Shown piece after piece: positions 15,983-23,794 of a stretch of DNA of 64,000 bases; positions within the stretch are counted from its first letter, which is position 1; each line of letters begins with the position of its first letter. Made by a program: the position numbers and the translations under genes. A model generated the notes under the pieces. The model worked only from the letters and a program-made list of their open reading frames with translations. It was not told the DNA's origin and made no database searches. This DNA comes from Ferrimonas sediminum (GTDB lineage Bacteria > Pseudomonadota > Gammaproteobacteria > Enterobacterales > Shewanellaceae). The DNA is taken from the NCBI RefSeq assembly GCF_900100175.1, contig NZ_FNEM01000001.1, positions 62,001 through 126,000 of the forward strand, written 5' to 3'.

Positions 15983-17065
15983 TCAGCGGCGAACCTTGAT
16001 GCTGTCGGAGTTCAGCATCGCCAGCACCGGGTTGGTGCGCATTACCGACGGTTTCAGCCACCAGCCCAGCCCCAGTCCGGCGGCGAAACCACCGATGTGG
16101 GCCCAGTAGGCAACGCTGCCCTGGCCTTGCCAGGCGCCGACCAGGTTCAGGGCCAGCCAGATGGCGAAAAAGACCATCGGTGACAGCTTCTTCTGGTAGA
16201 TAAAGAACATGAACGTCAGGCTGGCGTTTCTAAACCACAGCAGGTACATGCCGAACAGGCCGGCGATGGCACCGCTGGCGCCCACCATGGCGGTGGTGGA
16301 ACCGGGGTCGGACAGAATCTGTGCGGCAGCGGCGGCGAAGCCGCACAGCAGGTACAGCATCAGGAAGCGCAGCGATCCCAGCGCATCCTCGATGTTGTCG
16401 CCGACCACGTACAAAAAATACATGTTGCCCAGCAGGTGCATCAGCCCCCCGTGCAGGAACATGTGGCTGAGCAGGGTGCCGAAATGGTGCCCCTGCAGCA
16501 GGTAGTCGGAACGCAGGGCAAAGGCATCGAACACCTGCTCGGCCAGCTGAATATCGCTGTTGTAGCCAAAGAAGATCAGGATATTGAGCGCCAGCAACAG
16601 GTAGGTCACCCAGGGGGTGGTGCGCGCCTTGACGTTGTACTCCACCGGCATTTTCAGTAGAAACTGGAACAGCCAGGTTTTGGTACTGGTGGGTTGATTC
16701 ATCTGCTCCAGCGCCGACTGAACTCGCGGTGACTGGACCACTTTTTCCCGCTCGCTGTCATTGATCCAGATGCCGGTGCAACTGTGGCAGACCTCCACCT
16801 CAACTCTGAAATCCTGCAGCAGTTGGTAGTACTGCAGACCGTCGTCGCATCGGCAGCATTGTCGTGGCGAGGCACCCAGGTGGTTGCCCAGGTTGTGTTC
16901 GACGCCGACGTCGTCGTTGCCGTTGTCGGCCCGGGACAGGGCGCCGTTGAGTTCGCCGTGATCAAACCAGATGCCGCCGCACAGGGTGCAGCGATCCACT
17001 CTCTGGCCGTGGAAATGCAGCTCGCGCATCTGGCGGGTCCGGCAGTTGGGGCAGGTGATGGTCAT
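15983..17065 (-). CDS. rhomboid intramembrane serine protease with two N-terminal zinc ribbons
   Basis: 360-aa membrane protease. Residues 5-33 (CPNC...CTLCGGIWFD) and 70-102 (CCRC...CHSCTGIWIN) are two zf-TFIIB-type zinc ribbons in the cytosol. The rhomboid core occupies about 148-340 with six hydrophobic segments. Catalytic Ser264 (GASGAIAG) and His323 (AYWAHIGG) are present, as are the structural H201/H210/N214 in SHMFLHGGLMHLLGN. It cleaves single-span membrane proteins within the bilayer; the native substrate is unknown. The gene starts 8 nt after a single-TM protein gene, a candidate substrate or partner. Confidence 0.9.
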   Translation of the reverse strand: MTITCPNCRTRQMRELHFHGQRVDRCTLCGGIWFDHGELNGALSRADNGNDDVGVEHNLGNHLGASPRQCCRCDDGLQYYQLLQDFRVEVEVCHSCTGIWINDSEREKVVQSPRVQSALEQMNQPTSTKTWLFQFLLKMPVEYNVKARTTPWVTYLLLALNILIFFGYNSDIQLAEQVFDAFALRSDYLLQGHHFGTLLSHMFLHGGLMHLLGNMYFLYVVGDNIEDALGSLRFLMLYLLCGFAAAAAQILSDPGSTTAMVGASGAIAGLFGMYLLWFRNASLTFMFFIYQKKLSPMVFFAIWLALNLVGAWQGQGSVAYWAHIGGFAAGLGLGWWLKPSVMRTNPVLAMLNSDSIKVRR

Positions 17066-17073
17066 GGTGTCTG

Positions 17074-17661
17074 TTACTCCACGATGATGTCGGCGGCTTT
17101 CAGCTCCGTCGCCAGCGTCTGGTAGTTGTGCTGCAACGCGGGCAGAGTACGGCTACTGATGCCGGCGGTCAGTTCCTTAAGCTTGTTGGCGCCATAGTGG
17201 GAGCCGTAGGTACGGCTTTCCATCTTTTGAATGATGTCGGCGGCCGCCATATAAAAACGGCGGGTTTCGGTCAGAATTTGAGAGGGGGTTTCCAGTGTCT
17301 GGCTGGAGTAACGCATGTTGTTCCAGACAAACTGGGCCATCTGCGGGTGGATGGTCTTGAGGTTGCTGTGTGATTCGGTTAGCACGGTATCGGCATAGGC
17401 ATTGATGATGGCGACGTTGTCGTTGACTTCGTCGTACAGGGCGTGGCGCAGGTAATAGTTGTTCTGCTTGCTGGTCAGGGCATCGAAGGCGATGGCCTGG
17501 GACAGCCCCTGCTGGGCCGCCAGGTAGACCCCGACAACAGTGGCGATAAGCATAAACACCTGGCTGATCCAGAAGCTGGTTTTGACCAGGTCTTGGTTGT
17601 CCAGCTTGGGGCGGCGTTTGCCGACCTTGGCCGAGGCTTGTGCTTTCGAGTCGATTTTCAT
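17074..17661 (-). CDS. uncharacterised single-TM protein, cotranscribed with rhomboid protease
   Basis: 195-aa protein of no family I recognise. A basic cytosolic N-terminus (KAQASAKVGKRRPKL) is followed by one hydrophobic segment at about residues 30-52 (WISQVFMLIATVVGVYLAAQ) and a polar, helical, presumably periplasmic domain rich in Asn, Gln and Tyr (NNYYLRHALYDEVNDNVA). It is first in an operon with the rhomboid protease. Its TM ends with Gly, Ala and Gln, the kind of helix-weak region rhomboids cut, so a substrate or adaptor role is possible but unproved. Confidence 0.75.
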   Translation of the reverse strand: MKIDSKAQASAKVGKRRPKLDNQDLVKTSFWISQVFMLIATVVGVYLAAQQGLSQAIAFDALTSKQNNYYLRHALYDEVNDNVAIINAYADTVLTESHSNLKTIHPQMAQFVWNNMRYSSQTLETPSQILTETRRFYMAAADIIQKMESRTYGSHYGANKLKELTAGISSRTLPALQHNYQTLATELKAADIIVE

Positions 17662-17818
17662 ATAGTCCCTGATTCCTAAAAAACTGAAAAAAATTCGTTC
17701 GCAAGAGCGAAAAAATGCACAGCATATATAAAAAAATATTCAGTATCTACAATAACTTACGCCAAGGATTTGATTGGGCGGGAAAATAATATTCATAAGT
17801 AGAAACAGGGGTCAAAAA

Positions 17819-18673
17819 ATGGATTTACCAGTAACACGCCTGGAAGCCGTGGATTTTCAAAGTGACGGTGCGGCAGAGCAGTTTGTGCAGTCGCTGCGGG
17901 AGACCGGCTTCGGCGTGCTCAAGAACCACCCGTTGTCACAACAGGCGGTGCAGAGCATCTACGACAACTGGCTGGGCTTCTTCGGCGGTGATCAGAAACA
18001 TCAGTTTGCCTTTAATGCCGAAGCCCAGGATGGCTTTTTTGCCGCCAACGTCGCCGAAACCGCCAAGGGATCAGACAAACGCGACATCAAAGAGTATTAC
18101 CACTACTACCCTTGGGGTCAGTGTCCGTCGCACCTGAAAACCGAGTTGCAGGCCTACTACGACACCACACTGGCGTTTTCGGCGACGCTGCTGGAGTGGA
18201 TTGAACGCTACACTCCGGCGGACGTGGCCAAGCGCTACCGTGAGCCATTACCGAACATGATCAGTGGCAGTGATCAATCCCTGCTGAGGGTGTTGCACTA
18301 CCCGCCGATGCAGGGCGATGAGGAGCCTGGGGCCATACGTGCCGCCGCCCACGAAGACATCAACCTGATCACCATCTTGCCGGCGTCCAATGAACCGGGG
18401 TTGCAGGTGAAAGGCAAAGATGGCCAGTGGCTGGATGTGCCATGCGACTTTGGCAACCTGATCATCAACATCGGCGACATGCTGCAGGAAGCGTCCGGTG
18501 GTTATTTTCCCTCGACCACCCACCGCGTAATCAATCCTGAAGGCATGGATCACAACCGTTCCCGGGTGTCACTGCCGCTGTTTATCCATCCGCGCCCTGA
18601 AGTGGTGCTGTCTGAGCGCCATAGCGCCCATAGCTATCTGATGGAGCGGCTGCGGGAGCTGGGTGTCATCTGA
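17819..18673 (+). CDS. 2-oxoglutarate/Fe(II)-dependent oxygenase (isopenicillin N synthase-like)
   Basis: 284-aa soluble dioxygenase. The ATG at 17819 has AGGGG upstream; a longer TTG-initiated reading at 17774 has no such support. An N-terminal DIOX_N segment (residues 1-100, RETGFGVLKNHPLS) precedes a double-stranded beta-helix core carrying the iron triad H-E-D (AAHEDINLITIL) and the distal His (STTHRVINP), then the 2-oxoglutarate Arg-x-Ser motif (SRVSLPLF). This class hydroxylates or desaturates small molecules; the substrate is not evident. It is a single gene with an 18695 terminator, divergent from the rhomboid operon. Confidence 0.85.
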   Translation: MDLPVTRLEAVDFQSDGAAEQFVQSLRETGFGVLKNHPLSQQAVQSIYDNWLGFFGGDQKHQFAFNAEAQDGFFAANVAETAKGSDKRDIKEYYHYYPWGQCPSHLKTELQAYYDTTLAFSATLLEWIERYTPADVAKRYREPLPNMISGSDQSLLRVLHYPPMQGDEEPGAIRAAAHEDINLITILPASNEPGLQVKGKDGQWLDVPCDFGNLIINIGDMLQEASGGYFPSTTHRVINPEGMDHNRSRVSLPLFIHPRPEVVLSERHSAHSYLMERLRELGVI

Positions 18674-18694
18674 TAGCCACCCGCTCGACCCACG

Positions 18695-18720
18695 AACGCC
18701 GCTGCCGAGCCAGCGGCGTT
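18695..18720 (+). terminator. terminator after the oxygenase gene
   Basis: AACGCCGCTG and CAGCGGCGTT form a 10-bp perfect stem with a 6-nt loop, followed by a short T-rich tail (TTTGTGGTT). A second perfect hairpin (CCGGACTG/CAGTCCGG) lies at 18810-18830. The rest of 18674-18970 holds no supported gene. Confidence 0.7.
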
Positions 18721-18970
18721 TGTGGTTCTGGGCCAAAATCGGGACTCCTTCTGTTACCTGCCCAGACTGAATGTCATTATCCACCGGCCCGGCTACAACG
18801 AGGTGGAAACCGGACTGAGTACCAGTCCGGCGAAGAGTTACTTACCATCGGCACCGATGCCGGCAGCACGATGGCCGTTGTTGCCCTGCGACGTCATCTC
18901 CCTCAGCCATTATTGGAGATGGTGGTTGAGGAAAACCATGCACCGTCGGGGGGAGCCTGTAAGGGAAGCG

Positions 18971-19732
18971 TTAGAATCGGTAACCGAGATCGAAGAACAG
19001 GTTGCCGCCATCGTTTTTGGCGCCGCCCCAGCTCTTGCGGTGGCGGTAAGAGGCTCCGGCCCACAGCTTTTCAGCGAAATAGTAGTTAGCGCCGACTACC
19101 AGCATGTGGCCATAGCTGTTGTAGATCAGTGTCTGCTTCATCTCCTCGGAGCGGCCAAACTGGGTTTCGTAATAGATTTTGCCGCTCAGTCGGTTGGCCA
19201 GCGGGTAGACCAGCAGCAGGTGTGCCGCGCCGCCGTTCATGCCGTTGTAGCTTTTTCCGGTAGGGTTGAAAGTGCCCCAGCCGTAGTGACCGCCCAGGCC
19301 CACCGTTCCCTTCAGCTTGCCATAGGCGAGGTCGTAGGAGGCACCGAAGTAAAAATCCTCCTCGGTACAGGTCTTGTTGCCCATGGTGTAGGACTGGGCC
19401 CACAGGTTAAACGGGCTTTTACCCAGGTTGAAGTCCAGCTTGAGCCAGGTCTTGGTGGTGGCCCCGGCGTCTTTTCCCTGTTGGTTTTCGGCGCTGTCAG
19501 TGGGATTTTCCAGCCGCAACCAGCCGGCGATGCTGCCCCAGTCCGCCAGGGTGAAATGCTGGAAGGAGAGATAGGGCTGGTCGTACAGGTTGGGGTTGTT
19601 GTCCTCGGCGTCCAGCAGCAGTTCATAGCCGACCTTAACACTGTTGACCTGGTTAAAGACCTGGGCATGACTGGCTGGGGTGGAGAGTAATCCAGATAAA
19701 ACAATCATGGATAGGGTGGTTTTGTTTTTCAT
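18971..19732 (-). CDS. OmpK/Tsx-like outer-membrane protein in the reductive dehalogenase locus
   Basis: 253-aa outer-membrane barrel. I chose the second of two nearby ATGs (19732) because AAGGA lies 8 nt before it but only 2 nt before the first. The signal peptide is TLSMIVLSGLLSTPASHA. The barrel ends in terminal Phe (FFDLGYRF). It is a paralogue of the protein at 7565 (shared DQPYLSFQHF and LRLENPTDSAENQQ region). It is last in a minus-strand run that starts with rdhA, so passage of a halogenated organic compound is a speculative but testable role. Confidence 0.65.
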   Translation of the reverse strand: MKNKTTLSMIVLSGLLSTPASHAQVFNQVNSVKVGYELLLDAEDNNPNLYDQPYLSFQHFTLADWGSIAGWLRLENPTDSAENQQGKDAGATTKTWLKLDFNLGKSPFNLWAQSYTMGNKTCTEEDFYFGASYDLAYGKLKGTVGLGGHYGWGTFNPTGKSYNGMNGGAAHLLLVYPLANRLSGKIYYETQFGRSEEMKQTLIYNSYGHMLVVGANYYFAEKLWAGASYRHRKSWGGAKNDGGNLFFDLGYRF

Positions 19733-19809
19733 CAACATCTTCCTTTAGGTTAGGCCGTGTATTCGGCCTTTGGTTTTTTATATATAAAGAAGGAAACGGG
19801 TAGCGGTTT

Positions 19810-20505
19810 TTATAAAAGTCGATTATGGCTTCCGATTAATACCAGGTGGGCGGTATTTTTGGCTTTAAGAAGTTCTTTTAGTACGCCAATATGATAATCC
19901 ACGCCCCGCTTGGTTAATCGCATCTCTTTTGCAATCTCAGAACGTTGGTTACCATGGGCCAGTCGCTTTAATATGTGGTGCGATACGCTGCTGATAATCT
20001 GATAATCCACCAGAGGATTAACTTGCGCCGCCGTTGGCTGGGCGTACTGGTACTGCCATGCCTGCAACCGTTGAAGCAGCGCCTGTGGGTCGTCCTCCAG
20101 GGTTTGCCACTGTTGGCGGCTTTCCGCCATTAGGATAAAGCGCCCCGCCAGTCCGGATGCCCCCCGGCAGGGAACCAGCAGGCTCTGGATGGCGAACAGC
20201 CGCTGAGCCTCGCGGCAGCGGGGATTTAACTGGGGCCTGTGCCAACTGCTGCGGTTGCTGAAGTACTCCTGCAGGAAAGCTGGCCGCTGTTGCAGGTGGC
20301 GAATCTGTCGCTCCCACAGGCGGGTGCCGGAGTCGTCGCAAGAGTACAGGCCGCGCCGCTTGTACAGGGCGTTGAGCACTTTGTGTTCGGCTGCAAAATA
20401 TTTAAAGCAGTTATCCAGGTTATCGATATCCAGACAGTAGACAATATCGGATAGGGACAACTCATCCCGGAGCCGAATTAATTCCTGGCGCAATTTCGAT
20501 TTCAT
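19810..20505 (-). CDS. LuxR-type HTH regulator, reductive dehalogenase locus
   Basis: 231-aa protein with a C-terminal LuxR helix-turn-helix at about 178-225 (RLAHGNQRSEIAKEMRLTKR, then GVDYHIGVLKELLKAKN). The first 170 residues are not a response-regulator receiver and show no PAS or autoinducer signature that I recognise. It is a distant paralogue of the regulator at 27136: both have the RGV-x-YHI core and AKNxAxLI. Its place between the 53-aa membrane protein and the outer-membrane channel suggests control of this locus. Confidence 0.75.
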   Translation of the reverse strand: MKSKLRQELIRLRDELSLSDIVYCLDIDNLDNCFKYFAAEHKVLNALYKRRGLYSCDDSGTRLWERQIRHLQQRPAFLQEYFSNRSSWHRPQLNPRCREAQRLFAIQSLLVPCRGASGLAGRFILMAESRQQWQTLEDDPQALLQRLQAWQYQYAQPTAAQVNPLVDYQIISSVSHHILKRLAHGNQRSEIAKEMRLTKRGVDYHIGVLKELLKAKNTAHLVLIGSHNRLL

Positions 20506-20532
20506 AATAGTGATTTTCTTAACTGGTTGTTA

Positions 20533-20694
20533 TCATGAAGTTGTCTGGGTTAATTCACGAAGCACTGTAGATATATGTGCATCATTTATAATTTCCATGG
20601 CCGTTGTCGCTAAGTAGGTGCTGAGCAGAAAATAGAGCCCTACGATAAACAGGCTTGTTCCCCACTCTTTGGCTCGTTTATTATTTATTGGCAT
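20533..20694 (-). CDS. 53-aa single-TM membrane protein in the rdh operon
   Basis: Short gene below usual length cut-offs. ATG at 20694 has a good AGGAGA 7 nt upstream. The product has a basic N-terminus (PINNKRAKEWG), one strong hydrophobic helix at residues 13-35 (SLFIVGLYFLLSTYLATTAM) and a short polar tail (DAHISTVLRELTQTTS). It sits 24 nt after the NosR/RdhC-like gene. Topology and size resemble small subunits that stabilise respiratory membrane complexes. I cannot assign a family. Confidence 0.65.
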   Translation of the reverse strand: MPINNKRAKEWGTSLFIVGLYFLLSTYLATTAMEIINDAHISTVLRELTQTTS

Positions 20695-20718
20695 GACGTT
20701 TTCTCCTGCTCTTTGGTA

Positions 20719-21909
20719 TTACCGGCCTATACCGAGTTTTTGGCTGATTTTGCGTCTTACTCTTACCGCTTCGTTGATTGACAGGCCGACCGGGCAGAAG
20801 AACCGGCACCAGAAGTCGCCGATAAAGAAGGCACCGATCAGCGACAGTGGCAGTACGTACCATTGGATCCCCATCCCCTCGAGGGCAAACATCATCGAGA
20901 ACGGCTCATAGGAACCGAGAGCGGGATGACGGGACAGCAGCACCAGCATCAGCGAGGCCCACATTAGGGTCAGGATCAGCGCTCTCGCTCCCTTGGCGAA
21001 GCGCGATGGAACCCTCAGGTTGAGGCCGCTGATTTTGGTCAGTTGGGCCTGGATGGCGCCGAAAGGGCACAGCTTATTGCAGTAGATATTGCGGCCCATT
21101 AATGCAACGCCGGCGACAATGCCCAACATCAGGATCCACCAGATGGGGTGCTGCTTGGGGCTGGGAAGGTAGCCGAGCAGCACGGTGTACAGGCTGCTGA
21201 CGCTGATGGAGGCGTTAACGTAGAAGCCGACGTACAGCAACGATGCCAGGGGCAACGCCACCTTGAGCTGTCTTGCCACTTTTCCACGGCTGCCACGCTT
21301 GCTGCTGATGAACAGCGCGGCGGCCACCAGCAGCAGCGTCAGGAGCTCGTCCAGGCCCAGAGTCCAGGGTTGTTGCTGCCAGCTGGGTGTGAGCCCGAGA
21401 TGCTCAACGGCACTGAAGTGTGCCGCCTTGGCAACGGCGCTGCTGACGCCCCGGGCGGTGATGGTCGCCCCGGAGTAGCTGTCGATGTCGTTGTCGACGA
21501 TGAAATCGTCGGTGATCCTCTTGTTGGCAAACTGGTTGAAGAAGTTTTTCTTCAGCAATCGCTCCACATAGGGCGGCGTTTCCCGGTTGTCCAGTAGGGC
21601 CACCTCATCAATTCGGGCGCCGTCCTCGGATTTACGGGCCTTGATGGCCACCGACAGCGGGCCGCCATAGCCGTTTCCGTCCACCAGCAACACGACGCCG
21701 GTCTTGTCCGGCTGCGATGATTCGATGCGGTAGATGCTGAGATCGCTGCCGCGATCCATCAGCGACAGTTTGGCTCCCGGCAGGTAGTTTGCCAGCTGGG
21801 ATTGGTAATTCGTTTGGGCTGCCATCTGGCCCACCACAAAGGCGGCGATCAGGCTCAGCCAGGCCAACAGCCTGAGCAGGGGCTGGCCGTATTTGCGTAG
21901 TGTCTTCAA
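20719..21909 (-). CDS. rdhC: NosR/RdhC-like membrane flavo-iron-sulfur protein
   Basis: 396-aa polytopic protein. An N-terminal signal-anchor is followed by a periplasmic FMN-binding domain with SGATIT (residues 146-151), where Thr151 would carry covalent FMN. Next come about five TM helices with CNKLCPFGA and CRFFCPVGL, two polyferredoxin-like CxxxCP motifs. This is the architecture of NosR and of RdhC/PceC, placed next to reductive dehalogenases. RdhC-type proteins are thought to pass electrons to, or mature, RdhA; that role is an inference here. A 48-nt hairpin separates it from rdhB. Confidence 0.85.
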   Translation of the reverse strand: MKTLRKYGQPLLRLLAWLSLIAAFVVGQMAAQTNYQSQLANYLPGAKLSLMDRGSDLSIYRIESSQPDKTGVVLLVDGNGYGGPLSVAIKARKSEDGARIDEVALLDNRETPPYVERLLKKNFFNQFANKRITDDFIVDNDIDSYSGATITARGVSSAVAKAAHFSAVEHLGLTPSWQQQPWTLGLDELLTLLLVAAALFISSKRGSRGKVARQLKVALPLASLLYVGFYVNASISVSSLYTVLLGYLPSPKQHPIWWILMLGIVAGVALMGRNIYCNKLCPFGAIQAQLTKISGLNLRVPSRFAKGARALILTLMWASLMLVLLSRHPALGSYEPFSMMFALEGMGIQWYVLPLSLIGAFFIGDFWCRFFCPVGLSINEAVRVRRKISQKLGIGR

Positions 21910-21950
21910 TGTTGAGTCCCTAATTCTGCAATCGGGTAGGGCGTTCCTAA

Positions 21951-21998
21951 GGTGGCCGAAGGAGGGGGAGCCTTAGATGGGCTCCGGCTTCGGCCACC
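21951..21998 (-). promoter_or_regulatory. strong hairpin between rdhB and rdhC
   Basis: GGTGGCCGAAG and CTTCGGCCACC form a perfect 11-bp stem with an inner GGAGCC/GGCTCC helix. It has no T-run. Located in the only long gap of the rdh operon (105 nt), it probably protects the upstream rdhAB message or lowers rdhC expression. Confidence 0.6.
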
Positions 21999-22014
21999 AT
22001 CGAGGGTTATCGGC

Positions 22015-22290
22015 CTATCTACGGCTTGAGGCGATAAACTGACGCCAGGTAACGGCGCTGACCACCAGGCCGCTGAGACCAAAGATCAGCAGTCCCATGG
22101 CTCCGGACTGGGACTCGCCTTCGGCGAAGGAGGCCCAGGACCAGCCGAAGGTGAGCCAGAACAGGACAAAGGCGCCGAATAGGCCAAGGTTCGCCTTCCA
22201 GTCCAGGATGAAGTGGCGCTCGAGTTTGCGATAAGCCAGTAGTGAGACGATGGTGAGCATGCCCAACAGGTACCATTGCAACCAGATCAT
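22015..22290 (-). CDS. rdhB: reductive dehalogenase membrane anchor RdhB
   Basis: 91-aa hydrophobic protein with three predicted TM helices: residues 1-19 (WLQWYLLGMLTIVSLLA), about 33-52 (ANLGLFGAFVLFWLTFGWSW) and 63-82 (SGAMGLLIFGLSGLVVSAV). This is the length and topology of RdhB/PceB, which tethers the peripheral catalytic subunit to the outer face of the cytoplasmic membrane. The ATG is 2 nt after the rdhA stop and its AAGGAGGT ribosome-binding site lies inside the last rdhA codons, showing tight coupling. Confidence 0.85.
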   Translation of the reverse strand: MIWLQWYLLGMLTIVSLLAYRKLERHFILDWKANLGLFGAFVLFWLTFGWSWASFAEGESQSGAMGLLIFGLSGLVVSAVTWRQFIASSRR

Positions 22291-22292
22291 GA

Positions 22293-23690
22293 TCAGACCT
22301 CCTTATTCCAGAACAGTAGATTTGCCTTTTCGATCTCCATATTTCCGTAGCCGAACAGGCTGTCCATCTCCCGCATGAAGGAGTGGATCTCGCCGCCGGT
22401 GAAGGTGTTGGAGGCATCGATAATGCGGTGGTGCCAGAAGTCCGGCTTGTTCCAGGGGCAGGTTTTGATGCACTGGGCACAGCCAATGCCGTTATCGGCC
22501 CAGAATTTGAAGCACTTCTTGGCGTCGTTGTGGAACTTGTAGATCCCCTTGTGACCATGCCAGTTCAGTGCCGGGTCATCGGCGCCCTCGAAGGTGGGGG
22601 TAAAGCTGGGCTTGTCATCATGGGTGATCGCCTTGCCCGGGCAGGCATCGGCACACAGCTTGCAGTGTTCACAGAACTCCTGGATACCGAAGCGGCGTGG
22701 CACGTCGTACTCGACAAAATCCAGTTCGGTAATCACCGCCGAGATCCGCACCCGTGGCCCGAGGCCGGGGGCGACCAGTGCACCGTTGCGGGCGGCTTCG
22801 CCCAGGCCGGCCTTCATGCCGTAGGCAACCTTGTTGATCATGTCGTTGTGGGAGGCCACCGCCTTGTAGCCCAGGCGACGGATAAAGTCGGCCAGCTGAC
22901 CGGCCTGAACCGCCATATCGACGTAGGCCTTGTTGACCGTACCGATGGAGGGCAGGGAGGGGGCGGTACGGATGGCGTCATAATCCATTTCGTGCAGCAG
23001 TACGATCACCGTTTTCGGTTTGAACCCCAGCCCATCCCAGCTGATCTCCTGGTCTCTCATGATGTCGTACATGGGGTCGTAGTTGAACCTGTGGTCGTTG
23101 TAGGTGATGCCACAGCGGTCGGCACCGAACAGCTTGGCGGCACGCTTGATGTATTGCGCCGCTTGTTGTTTGGACTCGAACTGCCACTGGTTTTCCATCA
23201 GGTTCTTCTGTTCCCAGCTCATCATGCCCGGAGCGTTGGGCTGGCCATATTTGGCCGCCTTACCCAGCACATCCAGCGGCCGTTGGGCCGCCAGGCCCAG
23301 GGCCCAGTCCAGCTGGGTATAGCCGGGTTTGTTTTCGATCCAGGTCTGGGGGGTTCCGGCGCTGAAGATCTTCTTCAAGCCGTCGCGGAAGGACCAATTC
23401 TCACCAATCAGCTTGGCAAAGGCTTGGTCACGCTCGGGAAAGTCGGCCCAGTTCTTCTTGGAGCCAGCCTGGGCGAAGATCCAGTTACGCTGGTTAAAGG
23501 GCTTGAGCACCGCATCGTCTACCGGAACAGGGTAGTCACCTGCCACAGGTATGCCTTCGATGCGCTTCTTGATCCAGCTGCCGGCGCCGACGGCGACGGC
23601 AACGCCGGCGGCCGCGGCGGAGTACTTGAACAGACGCCGGCGGGAGGGATCGCTCGGAAGGTCTGTTGTCATATCGGTGTGATCGGTCAT
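22293..23690 (-). CDS. rdhA: respiratory reductive dehalogenase catalytic subunit RdhA
   Basis: 465-aa corrinoid iron-sulfur enzyme. ATG at 23690 has AAGGA upstream and gives a TAT signal (PSRRRLFKYSAAAAG). The central region (GADRCGITYNDHRFNYDP) holds the candidate proton-donor Tyr. The C-terminus carries two cluster motifs, CEHCKLCADACPG and CAQCIKTCPWNKP, as in PceA-type RdhA. The exported leader and the RdhB partner separate it from cytosolic epoxyqueuosine reductase. It would use a cobamide to remove halogen from an organohalide as terminal electron acceptor; the substrate cannot be predicted. A LysR-type regulator lies just upstream. Confidence 0.9.
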   Translation of the reverse strand: MTDHTDMTTDLPSDPSRRRLFKYSAAAAGVAVAVGAGSWIKKRIEGIPVAGDYPVPVDDAVLKPFNQRNWIFAQAGSKKNWADFPERDQAFAKLIGENWSFRDGLKKIFSAGTPQTWIENKPGYTQLDWALGLAAQRPLDVLGKAAKYGQPNAPGMMSWEQKNLMENQWQFESKQQAAQYIKRAAKLFGADRCGITYNDHRFNYDPMYDIMRDQEISWDGLGFKPKTVIVLLHEMDYDAIRTAPSLPSIGTVNKAYVDMAVQAGQLADFIRRLGYKAVASHNDMINKVAYGMKAGLGEAARNGALVAPGLGPRVRISAVITELDFVEYDVPRRFGIQEFCEHCKLCADACPGKAITHDDKPSFTPTFEGADDPALNWHGHKGIYKFHNDAKKCFKFWADNGIGCAQCIKTCPWNKPDFWHHRIIDASNTFTGGEIHSFMREMDSLFGYGNMEIEKANLLFWNKEV

Positions 23691-23773
23691 GGGGTTTCCT
23701 TGCAGCAATACTGAATTTCACTGCAAGGATAGTGAACCGCCTCCAGGGTAATAAGGCGGGCAGATGGAAAGCG

Positions 23774-23794
23774 TTATTGCCCTATTGGCAATAA
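23774..23794. promoter_or_regulatory. T-N11-A type dyad upstream of rdhA
   Basis: TTATTGCC-CTATT-GGCAATAA is a perfect 8-bp inverted repeat containing the T-N11-A spacing that LysR regulators bind. It overlaps the stop codon of the lysR gene and lies 84 bp before the rdhA ATG. It could be the operator for that regulator, or alternatively its transcript's terminal hairpin. Confidence 0.5.

Noticed and set aside
18722-18970. Coding-like frame (residues LLTIGTDAGSTMAVVALRRH) after the oxygenase gene
   Set aside because: No start, ends within the antisense of the outer-membrane protein gene and does not match any family I know; chance in GC-rich DNA is more likely.
23774-23794. Reading the palindrome as a simple lysR terminator only
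   Set aside because: No T-run on the minus strand and LysR-box spacing is exact, so it was kept as a candidate operator.
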